A stretch of DNA of 64,000 nt from Hypomyces perniciosus (GCA_008477525.1 SPDT01000004.1:186001-250000); one strand, 5' to 3'; positions 33,771 to 47,886 are shown, numbered from the stretch's first letter. Program-made: numbers and translations. Notes: generated by a model from the sequence alone, not told the origin.

Positions 33771-35785
33771 GGTGGATGATTGCAGGAATAGTGAGTATAT
33801 TGTGATCGAAGACGGGAAAGAAAAAATGCGAGATAGTCCTTCCTATTTATCCAAGAGTCGACCTCTCCTCTCGGAGTTGCCAGCGGGGCTGTGAACAGAC
33901 GTCGGCATTGCCAAGTCTCCCCTGAAAGTCCCTGGCTGAGAGCAGAAAGCTGCTCACCCCACCCCCCTCCTTCCCACACAGATGCCTGCGATGATTTCTC
34001 ATTCGTGTCATTGCGGCTACGACCACTTGCGCGTTCCGTTTGGTCTCATATGTAGATCAAAACGTAGAACCCGGTCTCAGAGTGGCGGAGCTTGCAGCTA
34101 CGCGGCCAAGCCGTACCGGCGAAACGAGAGCTTCAGGCCGAGCAACTTAGCGGGCCCGTTTGGAAACGCTGAGTTGCTCAGATCATCATTGGCCAGCCCT
34201 TAGAGCATGGATACACATTCATGCTGTTGGCCCAAAACCCCTGGACCGAGCACCTCACAGCATCTTCGTAATAGACCAATACATGATGTTTCATACCACG
34301 GGCTTATCCATAGAAGGCCCGACTTGGCCATTCTCACGCCGAGGGGTCTGTACTAGCATCACAGCTCCCTTCCGTTAGGTCAGCGGTCCAAAGATGTTCA
34401 TCGGCCCATGCTGACGAGCTGTGCTGGACGTATTAAGATAGATAATCGCGTAGACAGTCATCAGCCCGCAAACGACGGAGATTGGCATGGTATCATTTCG
34501 CCCTCCCCCCCCCCCCCCCAAACCCCTCGTCATACGATTCTTGCGTCTTAGGCGTGAGGTGCTGTGAAGTTGCCATGGCCAGCAGGATTCAGGAGTTGAT
34601 ACGGCCCCCACGCTCCTTCAATTTTTGCGAGGCCAAGTCCACATCTTGTGAATTAATAGGCGGAGGGCGGAGCTGATGACCACGACCTTACGCCCCAAGG
34701 CCGGCTACTCCGAGCTTATGCTCTGTTCGGGCAGCACTTCACCTATCATCGCCCTGTCCTTGGTCATCTCATGATGCTAGATGAATGGCTTGAGCTAGAG
34801 GCTGCATAACGGTGGGAGTGATGCTCCATTCTTTGCGTCATTGGAATCGTCTTCAGCGTGGTCATGCATTCGATATCGGGCAGGTGGAGGTTTACGCCAC
34901 TCATTGGTCGAATCAGCGCGGACTAAGATCCATGGGCCCAAGTAAAATAGCGCAAAGGGAGGTTTCTGTGTTTCCCCTGAGACGACTAGGGAATTGGTGA
35001 ATTGGGTCTGGCCAATTGTTGGGCATGGGGGCGTCAAGTCCGCATCAAGTGGTTGATCGCTTTCCAGGATGGACACTCGGAGTGTCCGTAAGCTGGAATG
35101 CTGCTCCATTTGTGACAATGTTAATTTCCCAAAACGGGCACTGCCTCGCCCTTATTCCCCTCTGTAAGTCAAATCCACACCACGGAGACCTGCTGAGAAC
35201 TTGGTGGAGCATCCAGTGTTATGAGAGGGAGGCAGATACAACGTCAACGCCATTGCATGATGCCAGCGTCCGTGTCTATCCATTTTTTCCGTATATGGGC
35301 ATCCCTTGTGATAAACTTTTGCCTTTTTAGGTAATTTTGAATAAGTCGTGGAGGGCCATCCACCCACATCAGCTTCGATCTTTCCGCTTGTGATAAGACG
35401 TGGATAGAGGTTGGTGGGGGAGAGTTGGTCTCATGAGATCAAGCAAGTGTCCGGGACGTAGACCAATTTCAGGGTACTATCATGGTAAAGAGGATACGGT
35501 TGAAGCGCTGGATTAAGTGCAGGTGTAATCATGGTTCTTGTCTGTTGTAAAAACCCATAATGAAGTTGCAAGACGTGTAGTTGGAAGATTAATCACGTGA
35601 GAGCGGGAATAAAAGGGAGGAAATAATGACATGAGAGGTACATGGCAAGAGAGAGGAGGGCCGGTCTTTTTATGGCCGACGCAAAAGCAGCGAGGGATGG
35701 AGGGGCTGAACATTCCCTGATGAGGCAATTGCCAAATGTGGTGGGCCAAGACCACAATTTCCGGATACAAACAAGCCGTCTGAAT
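33771..35785. other. Upstream and intergenic DNA, no gene seen; C15 run
   Basis: Normal composition. Pyrimidine/purine-biased patches near 33950-33980 could belong to the Myb-like gene promoter. A run of 15 C lies at 34505-34519. Open frames up to ~107 codons (for example minus 35118-34795) show no motif or splice support. The abrupt switch to A+T-rich DNA is at about 35786. Confidence 0.5.
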
Positions 35786-38424
35786 TTTTACTTAAATAGT
35801 ATCTTAATTTTCTTAAATACTTTTAAAAAATATGAAGTATATATCTATAAAGTATTATAGATACTATAAAATACTAAACTATTTATAGAATTAAAGAAAT
35901 GCGAATTCTATATATAGAAAGTTACTTTCTTAAAGTATATTATTACCCTTAAAGAAATTTATATAAATCTATTAAAAGTAAAAGTAGTATAAAATTAGCC
36001 TATATTTATAATAGTTAAGGAAGTTTAAAGCTTTTTAAAACTTATTAACTATTATTAATAATTTATTAAAGGCTATAAAAGTATTATATAAACTCTCTAT
36101 AAATTTATTAAAAACAATTGGAAGTTCCTATAGGCATTAAATATATAGGAAGCCTTTAATAAACTTAAGTAGGTTATTTTAAAAGAACTTATATTTATTA
36201 TATTTAACCTATTTAAAAAAATAAAAGTCAATATAACTACTTTTAATTTCAGTATAGGAGTTTAATTTAATTAAAAGGATAAAAATAGTAAATTATACCC
36301 TATTAACTTTTACTTTAAAGTACTATATAGCGTAAAATTAAATTACTTAATATATAATAAGGAATTCTTTACTATTATTTTTATATTTAAAGAATAGCAA
36401 TATTACCTATTAAAAGGAATATATAAAGTTAAGGTATATATTAACTATAAGAATATTATATATTTCGCGATAGTTTAATAACTCTTTAAAAGGCAGATTT
36501 ACTATATAGAATATCTTTCAGAGTTCGACTATATCCTAATTTACTGGAAAGGATCTAAGAATAAATAAATAGATACACTTAGTAAATAAGTTAACTATAA
36601 CTAAGGAAAAATTAAGTATACTAGGCAGATCTTAAAATAAACCCTTAAAGGATATTACTAATAAATAGCACTTTAAGCTATATATAAGGTATTTAATAAT
36701 AATACTATACTTTAACGCATTAAAAAGCACTATATTACCTGGGATAATAATAGATTCCTAGAAGATACAGAGTTCAACAATAAAGGAACTCAATAACGAA
36801 ATAGAAAGATCTAAATCCTAGATAAACTCTAGAAAAATATAATTACAAAAGTTTATTAACACCCAGTATATAGATATAAGGGTATTTGCAAGACCTGCAA
36901 ATAAATATAAAGGTACTTTAAGTTTTAAGGGCTTAAGAAAGTAGTATAAAATATTATTTTTCGCTGTATAATTTATAGAATAGTTAAACCCTTGAAATAT
37001 AAACTATATAGTAAACTTTAACCTTTGCTAGTACTGGAATAACTATAGGAGTTAATTTTATTAAACTTTATTATTAAACTATTACTATTTATTAAATTAA
37101 AAATAAAGATTAAATATAAGAGTATTTTAGTAATTGTAGACTAATTTATTAAATACTTTTACTTCCTTTTATATAAAGAAGTAATAGATATAGAGATACT
37201 AGTTTATATATTTTTACGATTTATTGCAGTTAATTATATAATTCCAGCTAAGATTATTTCTAATTAAGGATTAACTTTTGCGTCTAAATTCTGGCAAGCA
37301 TTTATAAATTAGTTAGGTATAAATTATAAGTTTAGTACTATATATTACCTATAGATAAATGGTTAGATAGAATGTATTAACTAGATTGTTAAAGCCTATC
37401 TAAGAAGTTATATTAACTTTAACTAAGGTAATTAAGTAAAAAAGTTATTAATTATATAGATATCTTATAATAGCGATATTTCAGAGTTAACTAGACTTAG
37501 CCCTATATACATTAACTATAGCTTTACACTAGATATATATAGAGCGCTAAAGAAAGGCCTATATATTAATAAAATATAAATTAAAGCTGAAAATATAAAG
37601 TAGTTATATAAAGAAATACAGGTATACCTTTACTTTATATAGGAAAAAATAAAGAAGTATACTGATAGGTATAGATTAAAGGGACTAATCTTTAAAGGGG
37701 GAGATATAGTTTACCTATACTAATATTTGCTAAGGAAAAAGACTGCAAATATTAAAACAATACAATTAAGCGATAAATTAGATTTTAAAAAACTTAGACT
37801 TTACCTGGTTAAAAAGGTTATTTTAAAAGTCACTTATAAATTTATATTACTAGACAGTATCTAAATTTACCTAGTATTTTATATTTTACTATTTGAAAAA
37901 ATATTATAAGATAAATTAGAAAATAGATTAATTATAGACTTAATCAAAGTCTTACTAGTTAAAAAAGAATATAAAGTTAAAGAAATTAGAGCTATAAAAG
38001 TAAAAGATAATAAACGCTAGTACCTAATAAAGTGGAAGAACTATATAGAGGAATATAACTCCTAGGAACTTAAGGAATACTTTAAATACTCTTAGACGAC
38101 TCTATAATAATTCCACCGAAATCTTGGCCTATTAATAATAGATTAAGCGGCCTAAAAGTAATGTAATTAATTATATCGGCAGCCCTAAAAGAGTATATAT
38201 TAATAGCAGTTTCTGCTTTATAACGTTTAGCTTTATTTAACTTCTCTATACTTTTTAACCCGAGATTTACTATCTTTACTCCTTTTATTATTAATGCCTT
38301 GCGCTAGGTATAGAGGTAAGTTAATTGGGCTAGAGCCTTGGAAGACTTGCGATAGAAGAACAATGGAACAACTAACTAATTAGGAAGGATTACTCGGATT
38401 ACTATAAACTATAGATCACTAAGA
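35786..38424 (+). mobile_element. 5'-truncated gypsy element, RIP-degraded: RNase H, integrase, chromodomain remnants
   Basis: Coding remnants in element order on the plus strand: late reverse transcriptase, RNase H (a YINYKNIIYF-like trace near 36437, cf. TDHKNLEYF), the integrase zinc region with CKTCK near 36890, the integrase core, and a chromodomain trace (YLIKWKNYIEEYNS, about 38015-38075). Stops stand where Gln or Trp codons are expected. The same sequence occurs inverted at 53.0-56.3 kb. The 5' part is missing from 35786 leftward. Confidence 0.8.
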
Positions 38425-38698
38425 TTACAGAGCGTAAGCCAAAGTAATCTGACATAACTGTAATCTATATATAATCTAAATATATTCACTATATATCTCC
38501 TTTATATATAAAACTAGATAAGTTATAATTATTTAGTATAGTTACTTAAACAGTTATTAACAAATTGCATTTACTAGAACCGCCTATTTTATAGAATTGT
38601 AATTATATTACCCTGCTTAATATTTATCCTTAACCTCTCTATTAACATAAACCTACGAACCTTAGTTTATCCCTTAAGAATCAACCCGGATCGTTATA
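38425..38698 (+). mobile_element. 3' part of the gypsy LTR, RIP-degraded
   Basis: Aligns with the last ~270 bp of the LTR at 27306 (GTTACTTAAACAGT, GAACCGCCT, ATAAACCTACGAACC, ATCAACCCGGATCG) with many transitions. It sits downstream of the chromodomain trace, the place of a 3' LTR. The first ~110 bp of the LTR is not recognisable. Confidence 0.75.
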
Positions 38699-40344
38699 GT
38701 TTAAAAGGTTAAAGAAAAAGAGGCTAACTTTAAAGGTTTAGGTAACTATTAATATACTTTAATTTTAATTATTAGTTACCTACTATATAAAATATATTAT
38801 ATTAAAGTCTTTTATTATTATATAATTTTTAATAATTTATTATATAACTAAAGTTATAAAGGCTTTAAATAGTTTTAATAAATAGTTATTTAATTAAAAT
38901 CCCTACTCTTTGCCTTATATATATAAAAACTTAAAGTTAAAGATTATAATTAACTGATATATAATATTAATATAGCCAAGTGCTATAACTGGGAAATGGC
39001 AGGGAAATGGAGGAACAATGATTACGCAGGCATTTCCCTAAGTTTTCCCAGGAAATCTCCAAGAACAGATTTCCCAGACATTTCCCCAGCAACTCCCTTT
39101 AGGGACTATATAGGAGAAAGGGGGGATAAAGGAGAAAGGGGCATTAGTTTTTACTCTTTTATTCTATTATATATTATTAATTTAAGTTATTATTAAAAAG
39201 AAAGTTTAAAATTCTTTATATATTACTATATAATAATAGCCCTTTTAAATAATATTTATATATAGTTTTTATATTATAATAATATTATAGCCCTTTTTAA
39301 CTATAAAGGTATAGGTAATATTATATATTAACTTTACTTTATTAATATTAACTTAAAATATCCTTTAAGCTTTATTATTTTTATAATTTAAGTTTAATTA
39401 TTTAAGATTTATTTAAATTATTAAAGGTTACTATCTTTAAATACTGCCTTTTCTTTATTATTTAAAACTATAATGGCCTTTTTATTACTATTATATATAG
39501 TAATAAAGGGGTACTAGTAGTTATTATATTTTAAATAGTATTTAAAGACTTAAGGGTTAAAGGATAAGTTTATTAAAAGATCTTTGCCTTTTATTACTAT
39601 ATTTTTTATAGTTTTATATTCAAAAGGTATATTAGCTTTTATAGCTATAAAATAGTCTAGTTAAATACTATTAATATATAGCTTTATATAATTTTAAGTA
39701 GTTAATATATTAAGTATTTTATAAGTAAATTTATATTTTATACTTAAAGCTATTATATAGGTAGTATTTAGGTTTCTATTTATATATTTATTAAAAGTAA
39801 ACGTTTTAATAGTTTTTATACTATATTATAAAATTAATCCTTTATATTAATTTTACTATTTTATTAAAGTTAAAAAAGGTAAGTCTTTTATTAAATAGTT
39901 TAAAAAAAATAGTATTATTTTCTTTTCTTAATTTTTATATAGTTATTTTAAGAATTAAATATTTAATAAATTTTAGTAAGTTTATATTTTCGCCTTTAAT
40001 TTAATAGTATTAAAAAAGTTTACTTTTATATTATTAAATAAGTTTATAATTTTCTTTAAATAGCCTAAGACTATATATATAAACTATTATTATACTACTT
40101 TAACCTTTATAGCATTTAAATAAATATTAATGTTATTTTCTTTATTAAACAGCTATTACTTAAGATTTTAATTAATTAAAGTTATTAATTATTTAATATT
40201 TATTAATAATATTTAAAAGACTATATTAAATCCTGATTTTTTAATTCTTATAACTATTATATAAATATAATATACTTTATATTACTATACTATTTATTTT
40301 AAGTTTAAGTTAATAAAGACTTATAAGTTTTATTTAATGCTAGC
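38699..40344. mobile_element. Unidentified RIP-degraded repeat with a small normal-composition island
   Basis: A+T-saturated sequence with no assignable domain. An island at about 38975-39150 has near-normal composition and repeated GGGAAAT and ATTTCCC words in inverted clusters, ending in a purine run (GAGAAAGGGGGGATAAAGG). The element types are not recognised. Confidence 0.4.
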
Positions 40345-40608
40345 TATTAGGTTAAGTAGGCCAGGGCCCTACTGCTTACTAGTATTAAGGAGCTTTTATT
40401 TGCTTTATTAATAGATATAAGCTAATATATATATCGCATAAGCGATATATCAGACTATATAGGCGCTGTAAGCGCCTATATATAGCTTTTTCTTTATATT
40501 AGCTATATATATATATAGCGAGGCTACTATAGTATATTCTTTTTTATAAAATTAAGCTTTATTTCCTATCTCTCTATACTTTATATAGCTATACCGCGCT
40601 CTGCTACA
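40345..40608 (+). repeat. 5' LTR of the complete Copia element
   Basis: 264 bp from TATTAGGTTAAG to CTGCTACA. Compared with the 3' LTR it has G/A and C/T differences (for example TTACTAGTATTAAGG versus TTGCTGGCGCTAGGG), so it is the more RIP-mutated of the pair. Original termini were presumably TG…CA. Confidence 0.9.
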
Positions 40609-43600
40609 GTTATAAGCCTAGGTAGTAACTATTAAAGTTACTAGAAACTTCTACTTTAATATTATATCTCTCTTTATACCCTTTACTTTTGCCTTTAAGC
40701 TATTAAAGTTATCTTTTATAATAAATAGTATAAGGGATATTGCTTTTATAAAGCTAGAATTAATAGTTTAATAAATTAAATAGATTACTATTTTAATTAA
40801 CTATATAACTACTGTTAAGGTCTAGAATAGGATTAATCTTAATCTCCTTAATTAGCTAAATAACTATTTCCCTGCTATTAAGCTATTTACTTTAATAAAA
40901 GTAAAGGAGTATATAGTATAAGAGTTTAGTCTTAATAACTTTATAGCAGATATCTTTATTTACTATAATAGTATACTTTAGGAGCACCAGTTTAATATTA
41001 CTTTAAATAAAGAGAAGAGGAAGGCTAGCGATATAATCTTAAATTAGATTTAAAAGATAATTAACTCCGGCATTTATACTTTAATTTTAATAGACCTTAA
41101 AGCTGCAGCCTTAGCCTCTACTACTATTAAAGCAGCCTATAATAATAATAAAGACTTTAACGCTAAATTTACTATTCGCTAAATTATTAAACGGCTTAAA
41201 GATTAACTAGCTTTTCGCGAGAATATAATATATAAAGAAGTATATTTATCCTATTAATATATACTATATAAAGCAGAGTGCGGGAATATTAGGCTAGAAA
41301 TATAATATATTTACTAGGCATATATCTATATAAATACAGTAAAGTATAAGCTTTTAAAGGTTATAGGAATAGCTTTTTAAATAGCTTTTCTTAAAGCTAT
41401 TAAAGTATACTTTACTTTAAACTTTACTGCCTACTATTTATACTATATAAACAGCCTAATTAAAAGTAGTAAAACAAATAAAATCTTCTCCTTTAATTAA
41501 CTTAAATAACTTTTTTTAAATACTTTAAAAAATATAGAAAACTATATTTATAGCTTTTATATAATGCTTAATAACTGCTTTAATAATATATTAGGCAGTA
41601 GTAATATATACTTAAAGCCTTTTATTAATAAAGAGTGCCTTTATAGACTTAAAAGGTATACTTAGCCTTTAAATAACTGCAGTAAAGTATATACTGCATT
41701 TACTAAAACGCTTAATAAAAAAAGGAAATATACTTTTACACTTAAATAGGCTATAGAGATTTGCGCGCGCCTATAAAAAGATAAATAGCAGGTTACCTGT
41801 AAGAAGTTTAATAAAAGGGGTATTAACTTTACTGCCCTAGTATAAAGAGGAATAGCCTTAACTGTTATAGCTGCCTTAATCTCTTTAAACTTAATTAATA
41901 AGGAAAATATAAGCTTTATAGTATACTTAATAAGTATATTAATATATACTAATATACAGGATATACTTTACTGCCTCTTTTAAAGTACCTGTTTTAATAT
42001 ATATAATGCTATTTATTTTATAAATAATAGGAATTACTTTATTCCTGGCTCCTTTATCTTAAGTATAAAAGAGGATTATATTAAAGTAAAAAGAGCTAGC
42101 TATTTAATAATTAGAAAAGGTTATTATCTGTTAAAGGATATTTTCTATAATTTATATTAAAAGATAACCTGCTTTATTAAGCTTTCAGATATAGTTATAA
42201 TTAAAGGATTCTATATTAATATTATATCTTTATTAAAGCTTTAGAAAGCAGGGATTTAGTTAATAGGGTGCAATAGTACACTTTGCACTAGTATAGCCAA
42301 TTTAAATGTTATTAGAAGGAAGGTAGAGTATAGGTATAATCTTTTATTTCTTTAATATAAGCCTTTATTGCTTTATATTGCCTTTATCTTTAAGTATACT
42401 ATCCTTAGTAGCTTAATAGCTCTTTTTATTTTTCTTAATATAGACTATAGTATTTATATAGTGTTAAGAAGTAAGAGAAGATTAATATATAATCCCCTAG
42501 TATTATAATATAACTTTAAATAGCTTTAGTATTTACAATTAAGATATTTAGGCCTAGAAGCGCTTAAAGTATTTATAAAGAATGTAAGGAATATATATAT
42601 TAAAGGAATTACGTGTATAGAATATAAGGCTTATACTTTTATATACGCGAAATAGGTTATCTCTCGCAGACTATTTAATAGATAAGCATTAAAACTGTTC
42701 TTTAAAGTATACTGGAATCTTTAGGATTATTTTAAGGGCTATAATAAAAATAACTAGCTTTTAGTATTTAAAGAAGAATATACTATATAGCTATATATAC
42801 GCCTTTTATTAAATAAAGAATAGGAAACTGTTTTTAATGCTTTTTTTAACTTTATAAGTATAGTAAAGATATAATATAATATCTCTATATATTTCTTTAG
42901 GCAGGATAATAAGAAAGCTGTAATTGCAGTTAGGAGCTTATTATACTTTTAGATCTAGGCTAATATAAAGGGTATTATTTTAAAGCTTGCCTTTTCCTAT
43001 ATATATAAGCTAAACAGTGCTTTAAAATAAGTAGGTTAAGAAGTTATAAATACATTAATTAAAATGCTAAAAGCTGCAGGTCTTTTAACCAACTTATAGC
43101 CTAAAAGTATAAAAGCTGCAGTATATATTATTAATATAAGTCCTATATATAGCCTTAATATAATATTACTTATCGATAAATTAAAGCAATAGTTCTATAA
43201 CTTTGTGCCCCTTCTAATAAAGGAGCCTTTTATAAACCTATAGCCAGATTAAAGCAGGCTTTATATATATAACTACTGCGCCTATATATTAAATAAAGAC
43301 TGTAAAGCTAGCTAGAAAAAGAGAGAATTTAAGACTAAGCCTAGGGGGCTAATTAGATATTTTATTAGCTATACTATAAATAATATATATTGCATTTAAT
43401 TACCTTACCTAGTAAAGGTAATTATTATAAAGAAGATATAGTTTAATAAAACTAACTTCTTTAATAGCAATAAAGAGATTATAGATAAACTATCTATAGC
43501 TAAGTTAAATAAACTATTTAATAAAGTTAAAGAAAATAAACTAGAATGTAAACTTTTCTTTATATATATTCCTGCAGTAAAGAATACCTTTATAAATAAT

Positions 43601-46367
43601 ATAAAAAAAGAGAGTATACCTTTAAAGGTAGTAAAGGTATAGAGTATTAGAAATAGCTTAATAAATACTTTAAGTAAACTATTAGTATACTTAAAAGGAC
43701 CTTTTAGTCTTTAAACACTAAAGGCTACCCTAGAATAGTTAATCTTTATAGATAATACTGGCGCGTTAATAGGAACCCTAGGCAATACTTTAGTAAATAA
43801 TTTACCCCTTTCTATAGAAAGGGATATAGTAAAAGAACAGCTTTATATATTAAGGGTATATAACCCGATAAAAAAGGATAGTCTATTAAGGCTAGAAGTA
43901 GATTAGTGTATAAAAACTTGCCTACTTCTATAAAAAAAGAGTAGACCTTTAAAGAAATGCTAGCTAGTAATTCTTTAAGCAGTAAAGCAGTAGCTAATAC
44001 TTATAAGAGCTTTAAACTTTAAAAGAAGTAACCTGTAAGAAAGGCTAATAAATACTGCCTAATATATAAAACTAAAACGTATACCTTAAGCATTACTTTT
44101 AAAAATAATAAGCCTAGTATATATTTAATAATTACTAGGCTTTTTAATTTAATACTATATTAATTACTGCCTAATTAATAAAAGCTAATAAATAATAAAT
44201 TAAAAAGCATGGAAATAGTATTTACTATTTTTAATATAGTAATAAACTAAAAATCTTTTTTTTAGAAAAGTATAGCTTTTAATAAACTAATTATTTATTA
44301 AAAGGATTTAGCGAAATCGCTAAAAGACTAAAAGGAGTTTATAAAATATTTATTTAAAGATAACTTTAAGTAAACTGTATATAATAAAATTAACTCTTTA
44401 TATATAAAAAGAACCTAGTAAAAGATATTATATTTAAAGGCAATAATAAAGCTATTATTGGTATATTAGGTTTTTATTTATAAATTTAATTAAAATAGAA
44501 ATCTAGAATACTATAAAGCTTGCTTTATAGTCTGCAGGGATTTATAAAAGCACTTTACTATAAAGAGTATATATGCAGCTATATTAATAGCGTGTTTTTT
44601 TTATATATTTATTGCTTTTATAGTAAAATTTAACTTTAAATTAAAGCAGTATAATATTAAGAATACTTTTCTTAATGCCTTTAAAGATAAAAACTTAAAA
44701 TTAGTTATATATAAGCTTTTTAAAGGTTTTAAGTAGCTGAATATCTATTTAAAGCTTACAAAAGCTTTATATAGCTTAAAGGATTTGCTGAAGCTATAGT
44801 TTAATAAACTATTTTTAACCTTAAAGTAATAAAGGTTAATTTTAAACTTTAAAAAGCCTTATTTCTTTTATAATAAAGCTTAGAAAATCTTTATTATATT
44901 TTATATAAATAATATCTTAATTATATATTATTATAATAATAAAGCTTTTTATATTAAACTACTAAATACTTTAAAAGTAAAATATAAACTGTATAGTAAA
45001 AGAGATATATAGTAGTCTTTAAGGATTAAGATTACTTAAAACTATATAAAGTATAGGATATACTTTTCTTATAAAACCTATTTTCAGAAAATTATAAAAT
45101 GATTTAGGCTTAATAAAGGAATATAGCTTTTTATAATTTTAATACTTGTTATAAAGTTCTGGAAAAGTATATTATAAGCTTTAAAAGTAACTATTAAAAT
45201 ATATTAAAAGAAAGTAAGATTAATGCTTTATATAGCTATTATAATAAAGCCTAATATAGCTTATAGCGCTTTAGCTTTATTATAGTTTTTAATTAACCCT
45301 AGTAAAGAGTACCTTAAAGCAGTTAATTAGCTAATCTGCTATCTGTATATATAGCGTTTCTTAGCTTTTTAATATAAAGGGTAAAGAGAAATATAGGTTT
45401 TAACTGCTTTAAGTAATACTTCCTTTATTAATAATATAAATATTTAAAGATTATTTTAAAGGTATTTTATTATACTTTTTTTAAGCCTTATTTTATAAAA
45501 TGCAATACACTAAAGCACTATTAATATATCTATAACAAAAGCTAAGCTACTTGCCCTTACTTAAATAGTAAAGGAGGCTATAAGTTTATATTGCCTTTTT
45601 TAAAAGATAAAATTTAAGTTTAGTATTAACTAGAATATTAACTATAATAATTAACCAACTATATACTTTATAATTAAAGAGAGTATATAAATTAATATTT
45701 ACTTATATTATATTAATATATAAAATATATAGCTTTAATAGGAATACTAAAAAGGATTATTTACAGTTTTTTATCTTTCTATTAACTTTATATCTACTAA
45801 TAGGTTTATTAAAGCCCTATTATAGCAGCGCTTTAAGTACTTTAAAGTACTATTAAACTTAGCTGATATATAGTTACTAGAATAAAATATATAAAAATAC
45901 AGGAAACTAGTTAATTCTGGCCTATAGGCCGCTAGCTATAAAGGTATATCCTATTACTGCAATAACTATTCTTTAAAAGCTTTCTAGCCTTTGCGCGCCT
46001 GCGTATAAAAGGCGTTATTATTATTGTCATTATCGCTGCTGCCTAAGGCAGCCGCTTCTTTAAGGTAAACCGAGTTCTCCTCCTTTAATAGGTTAAATTA
46101 AAGGCATAACGCCTTTTTGCACTAAGTTGCTATCTAATTATATAAGTTTATAAGCGTATAAAGAAAAAAGAGTATATTTACCTAATTATCCTCTTTATTT
46201 ATAGTTTAAAAGAGCCAGTATATAATTGGTATAAGCACTGAATGACTATAGAGTATACAATTAAATAAAGTAATATAGGTAAATTAAGGAGCAGTTTATT
46301 GAAGGGTATATTAGTAATTACTACTGAAGTAAGCAGTATACTGCTAAAAGCGGGCAATAGAAATATA

Positions 46368-46790
46368 CTAGGAGAAGTCTCTTTTACTAGCGATTGCCGA
46401 CTTTAGATAACCTTTATAAGGAAGGGATAATAGTATAGCAGTAGGGGCAGCAGTAAAAGCAGCCTTTAAAGTAACAGCAGCAGTAATAGGGGCAGGGGCC
46501 AGGATAGCAGTAGTAAGAGGAGGAGCTGACGAAAATGAGGATAAAGCTGCCTTAGCAGCGAGGCGTGCTATATAAATAGCAGCTAAGTGTATATCTAAAG
46601 CAGCAACAGCCGCAGCACGCCTAGACTGGCCGGGACTAGCTGGCGCAGGAGCAGGAGCTGGCGCAGGAGCAGGAGCAGGAGCAGTAACAGGCATAGCCGC
46701 TTGGCCAGCTAAGCGACTAATGCCGCGATAAGCTACCTTTAGGGGGCAACTATGACCATACTTTACCGATAAGGTATTCTTTTTCTGCAA
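46368..46790 (-). other. Ala/Pro-rich open frame inside the 3' region of the Copia element
   Basis: A 140-codon open frame antisense to the element, in a 1.1-kb stretch between the RNase H remnant and the 3' LTR that is much less RIP-altered than the rest. It is low-complexity (APAPAPAPAPAPAPAP). The sense strand of the same DNA is also Ala/Gly-rich (AGAGAGAGAGAGAGAG) but carries stops. The equivalent region of the other Copia copy (about 62640-63090) is broken in both strands. I think it is a by-product of GCN-rich sequence, not a proven gene. Confidence 0.3.
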
Positions 46791-47219
46791 TTTCGCTATT
46801 AGCTAATAAATATACAGCGCGAAGGGAATTAGTCGGATATGTAATACTTATAGCAGGGGCTATACTGCTGTTAATGTTAATATTGTTATTAATATTAATA
46901 ATAATAATATTAATAACTAAAGAAAAAGAGCGAGGAATAGGGCTAGGGGGGCAGCTAATATACCTATTCTAGCTGTTTAGGACTGATTTACCTGCTTAAA
47001 AGCTTTATTGTTTAACTTCCTATTATTATAGAATAATAATAGCTATAGCGCTTATATTCCTTTTACCTTTATAATAGAATATCGATGCGTATTTACAATA
47101 AGGAGCTTCTGACTAAGTAAAAGAGGCTCTAGGAGCGCGGCCAGTCAGTTATAACACTATAGATAGGCTAAAGTAGCAGTTAATAAGGCATTAGGAATAG
47201 CTTTATTAACTGGGGGGTA

Positions 47220-47483
47220 TATTAGGTTAAGTAGGCCGGGGCCCTACTGCTTGCTGGCGCTAGGGAGCTTTTATCTGCTTTATTAGCAGATACAAGTTAA
47301 TATATATATCGCGTAAGCGATATATTAGACTATGCAGGCGCTTACAGCGCCTGCATACAGCTTTTTCTTTATATTAGCTATATGTATATATAGCGAGGCC
47401 ATTACGGTATATTCTCTTTTATAGAATCAAGCTTTGTTTCCTATCTCTTTATACTCTATATAGCTGTACTGCACTCTGCTACA
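47220..47483 (+). repeat. 3' LTR of the complete Copia element
   Basis: 264 bp, TATTAGGTTAAG to CTGCTACA, followed by the CTAGC target duplication. Less mutated than its 5' partner and a good family reference. Confidence 0.9.
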
Positions 47484-47886
47484 CTAGCTAAAAGGATTCC
47501 TATTTAATATACTTTAAAAGCTATAATAGTATATATTTAAAAGTATATTTTATATAATATATTGAGTAAAAGGCTAGTATATAGTTTATTAATCTAAAAG
47601 TTTTAAGTATCTTTAAGCTATAATTTAATAGTAATATTATTACTATAGTAATTAATAAAGCTTTAAATTATTTAAATAGTAATATTATATCTTTACTTAT
47701 TAAAAACTAAACTATAATATAATTAAATACTTTATAAACTATATAAAAATAACTATATAGTCTTTAAAAAACATTTAGCTATTAACTTTAATATTTTTTA
47801 AGGCTTTAAAAGTATTAATTCTAGTATTTAACTATATAAAGGATAATAGTAAAGAGTTTAAAGGATTAAATATTATAAAGCTATAG
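47484..47886. other. RIP-degraded spacer between Copia copies
   Basis: A+T-rich sequence without an assignable domain; it is the continuation of the DNA into which the complete Copia element inserted. Confidence 0.4.

Larger units (their letters stand above)
40345..47483 (+). mobile_element. Complete Copia LTR retrotransposon, RIP-inactivated
   Basis: 7,139 bp, flanked by CTAGC on both sides (40340-40344 and 47484-47488). LTRs are 264 bp each. A primer-binding site (GTTATAAGCCTAG, 40609) follows the 5' LTR and a polypurine tract (AACTGGGGGGTA) precedes the 3' LTR. Remnants in Copia order: gag, GAG-pre-integrase (GHLGLEALK-like, about 42540), integrase (about 42700-43400), reverse transcriptase (LTKALYSLKDLLK about 44755; YINNILI about 44902, from an expected YVDD-type motif), then RNase H. 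Stops and Asp-to-Asn changes are the expected products of C-to-T changes on either strand. It cannot be autonomous now. Confidence 0.9.

Noticed and set aside
34795..35118. 107-codon minus-strand open frame
   Set aside because: No motif or codon evidence beyond openness; overlapping frames on the plus strand are equally long.
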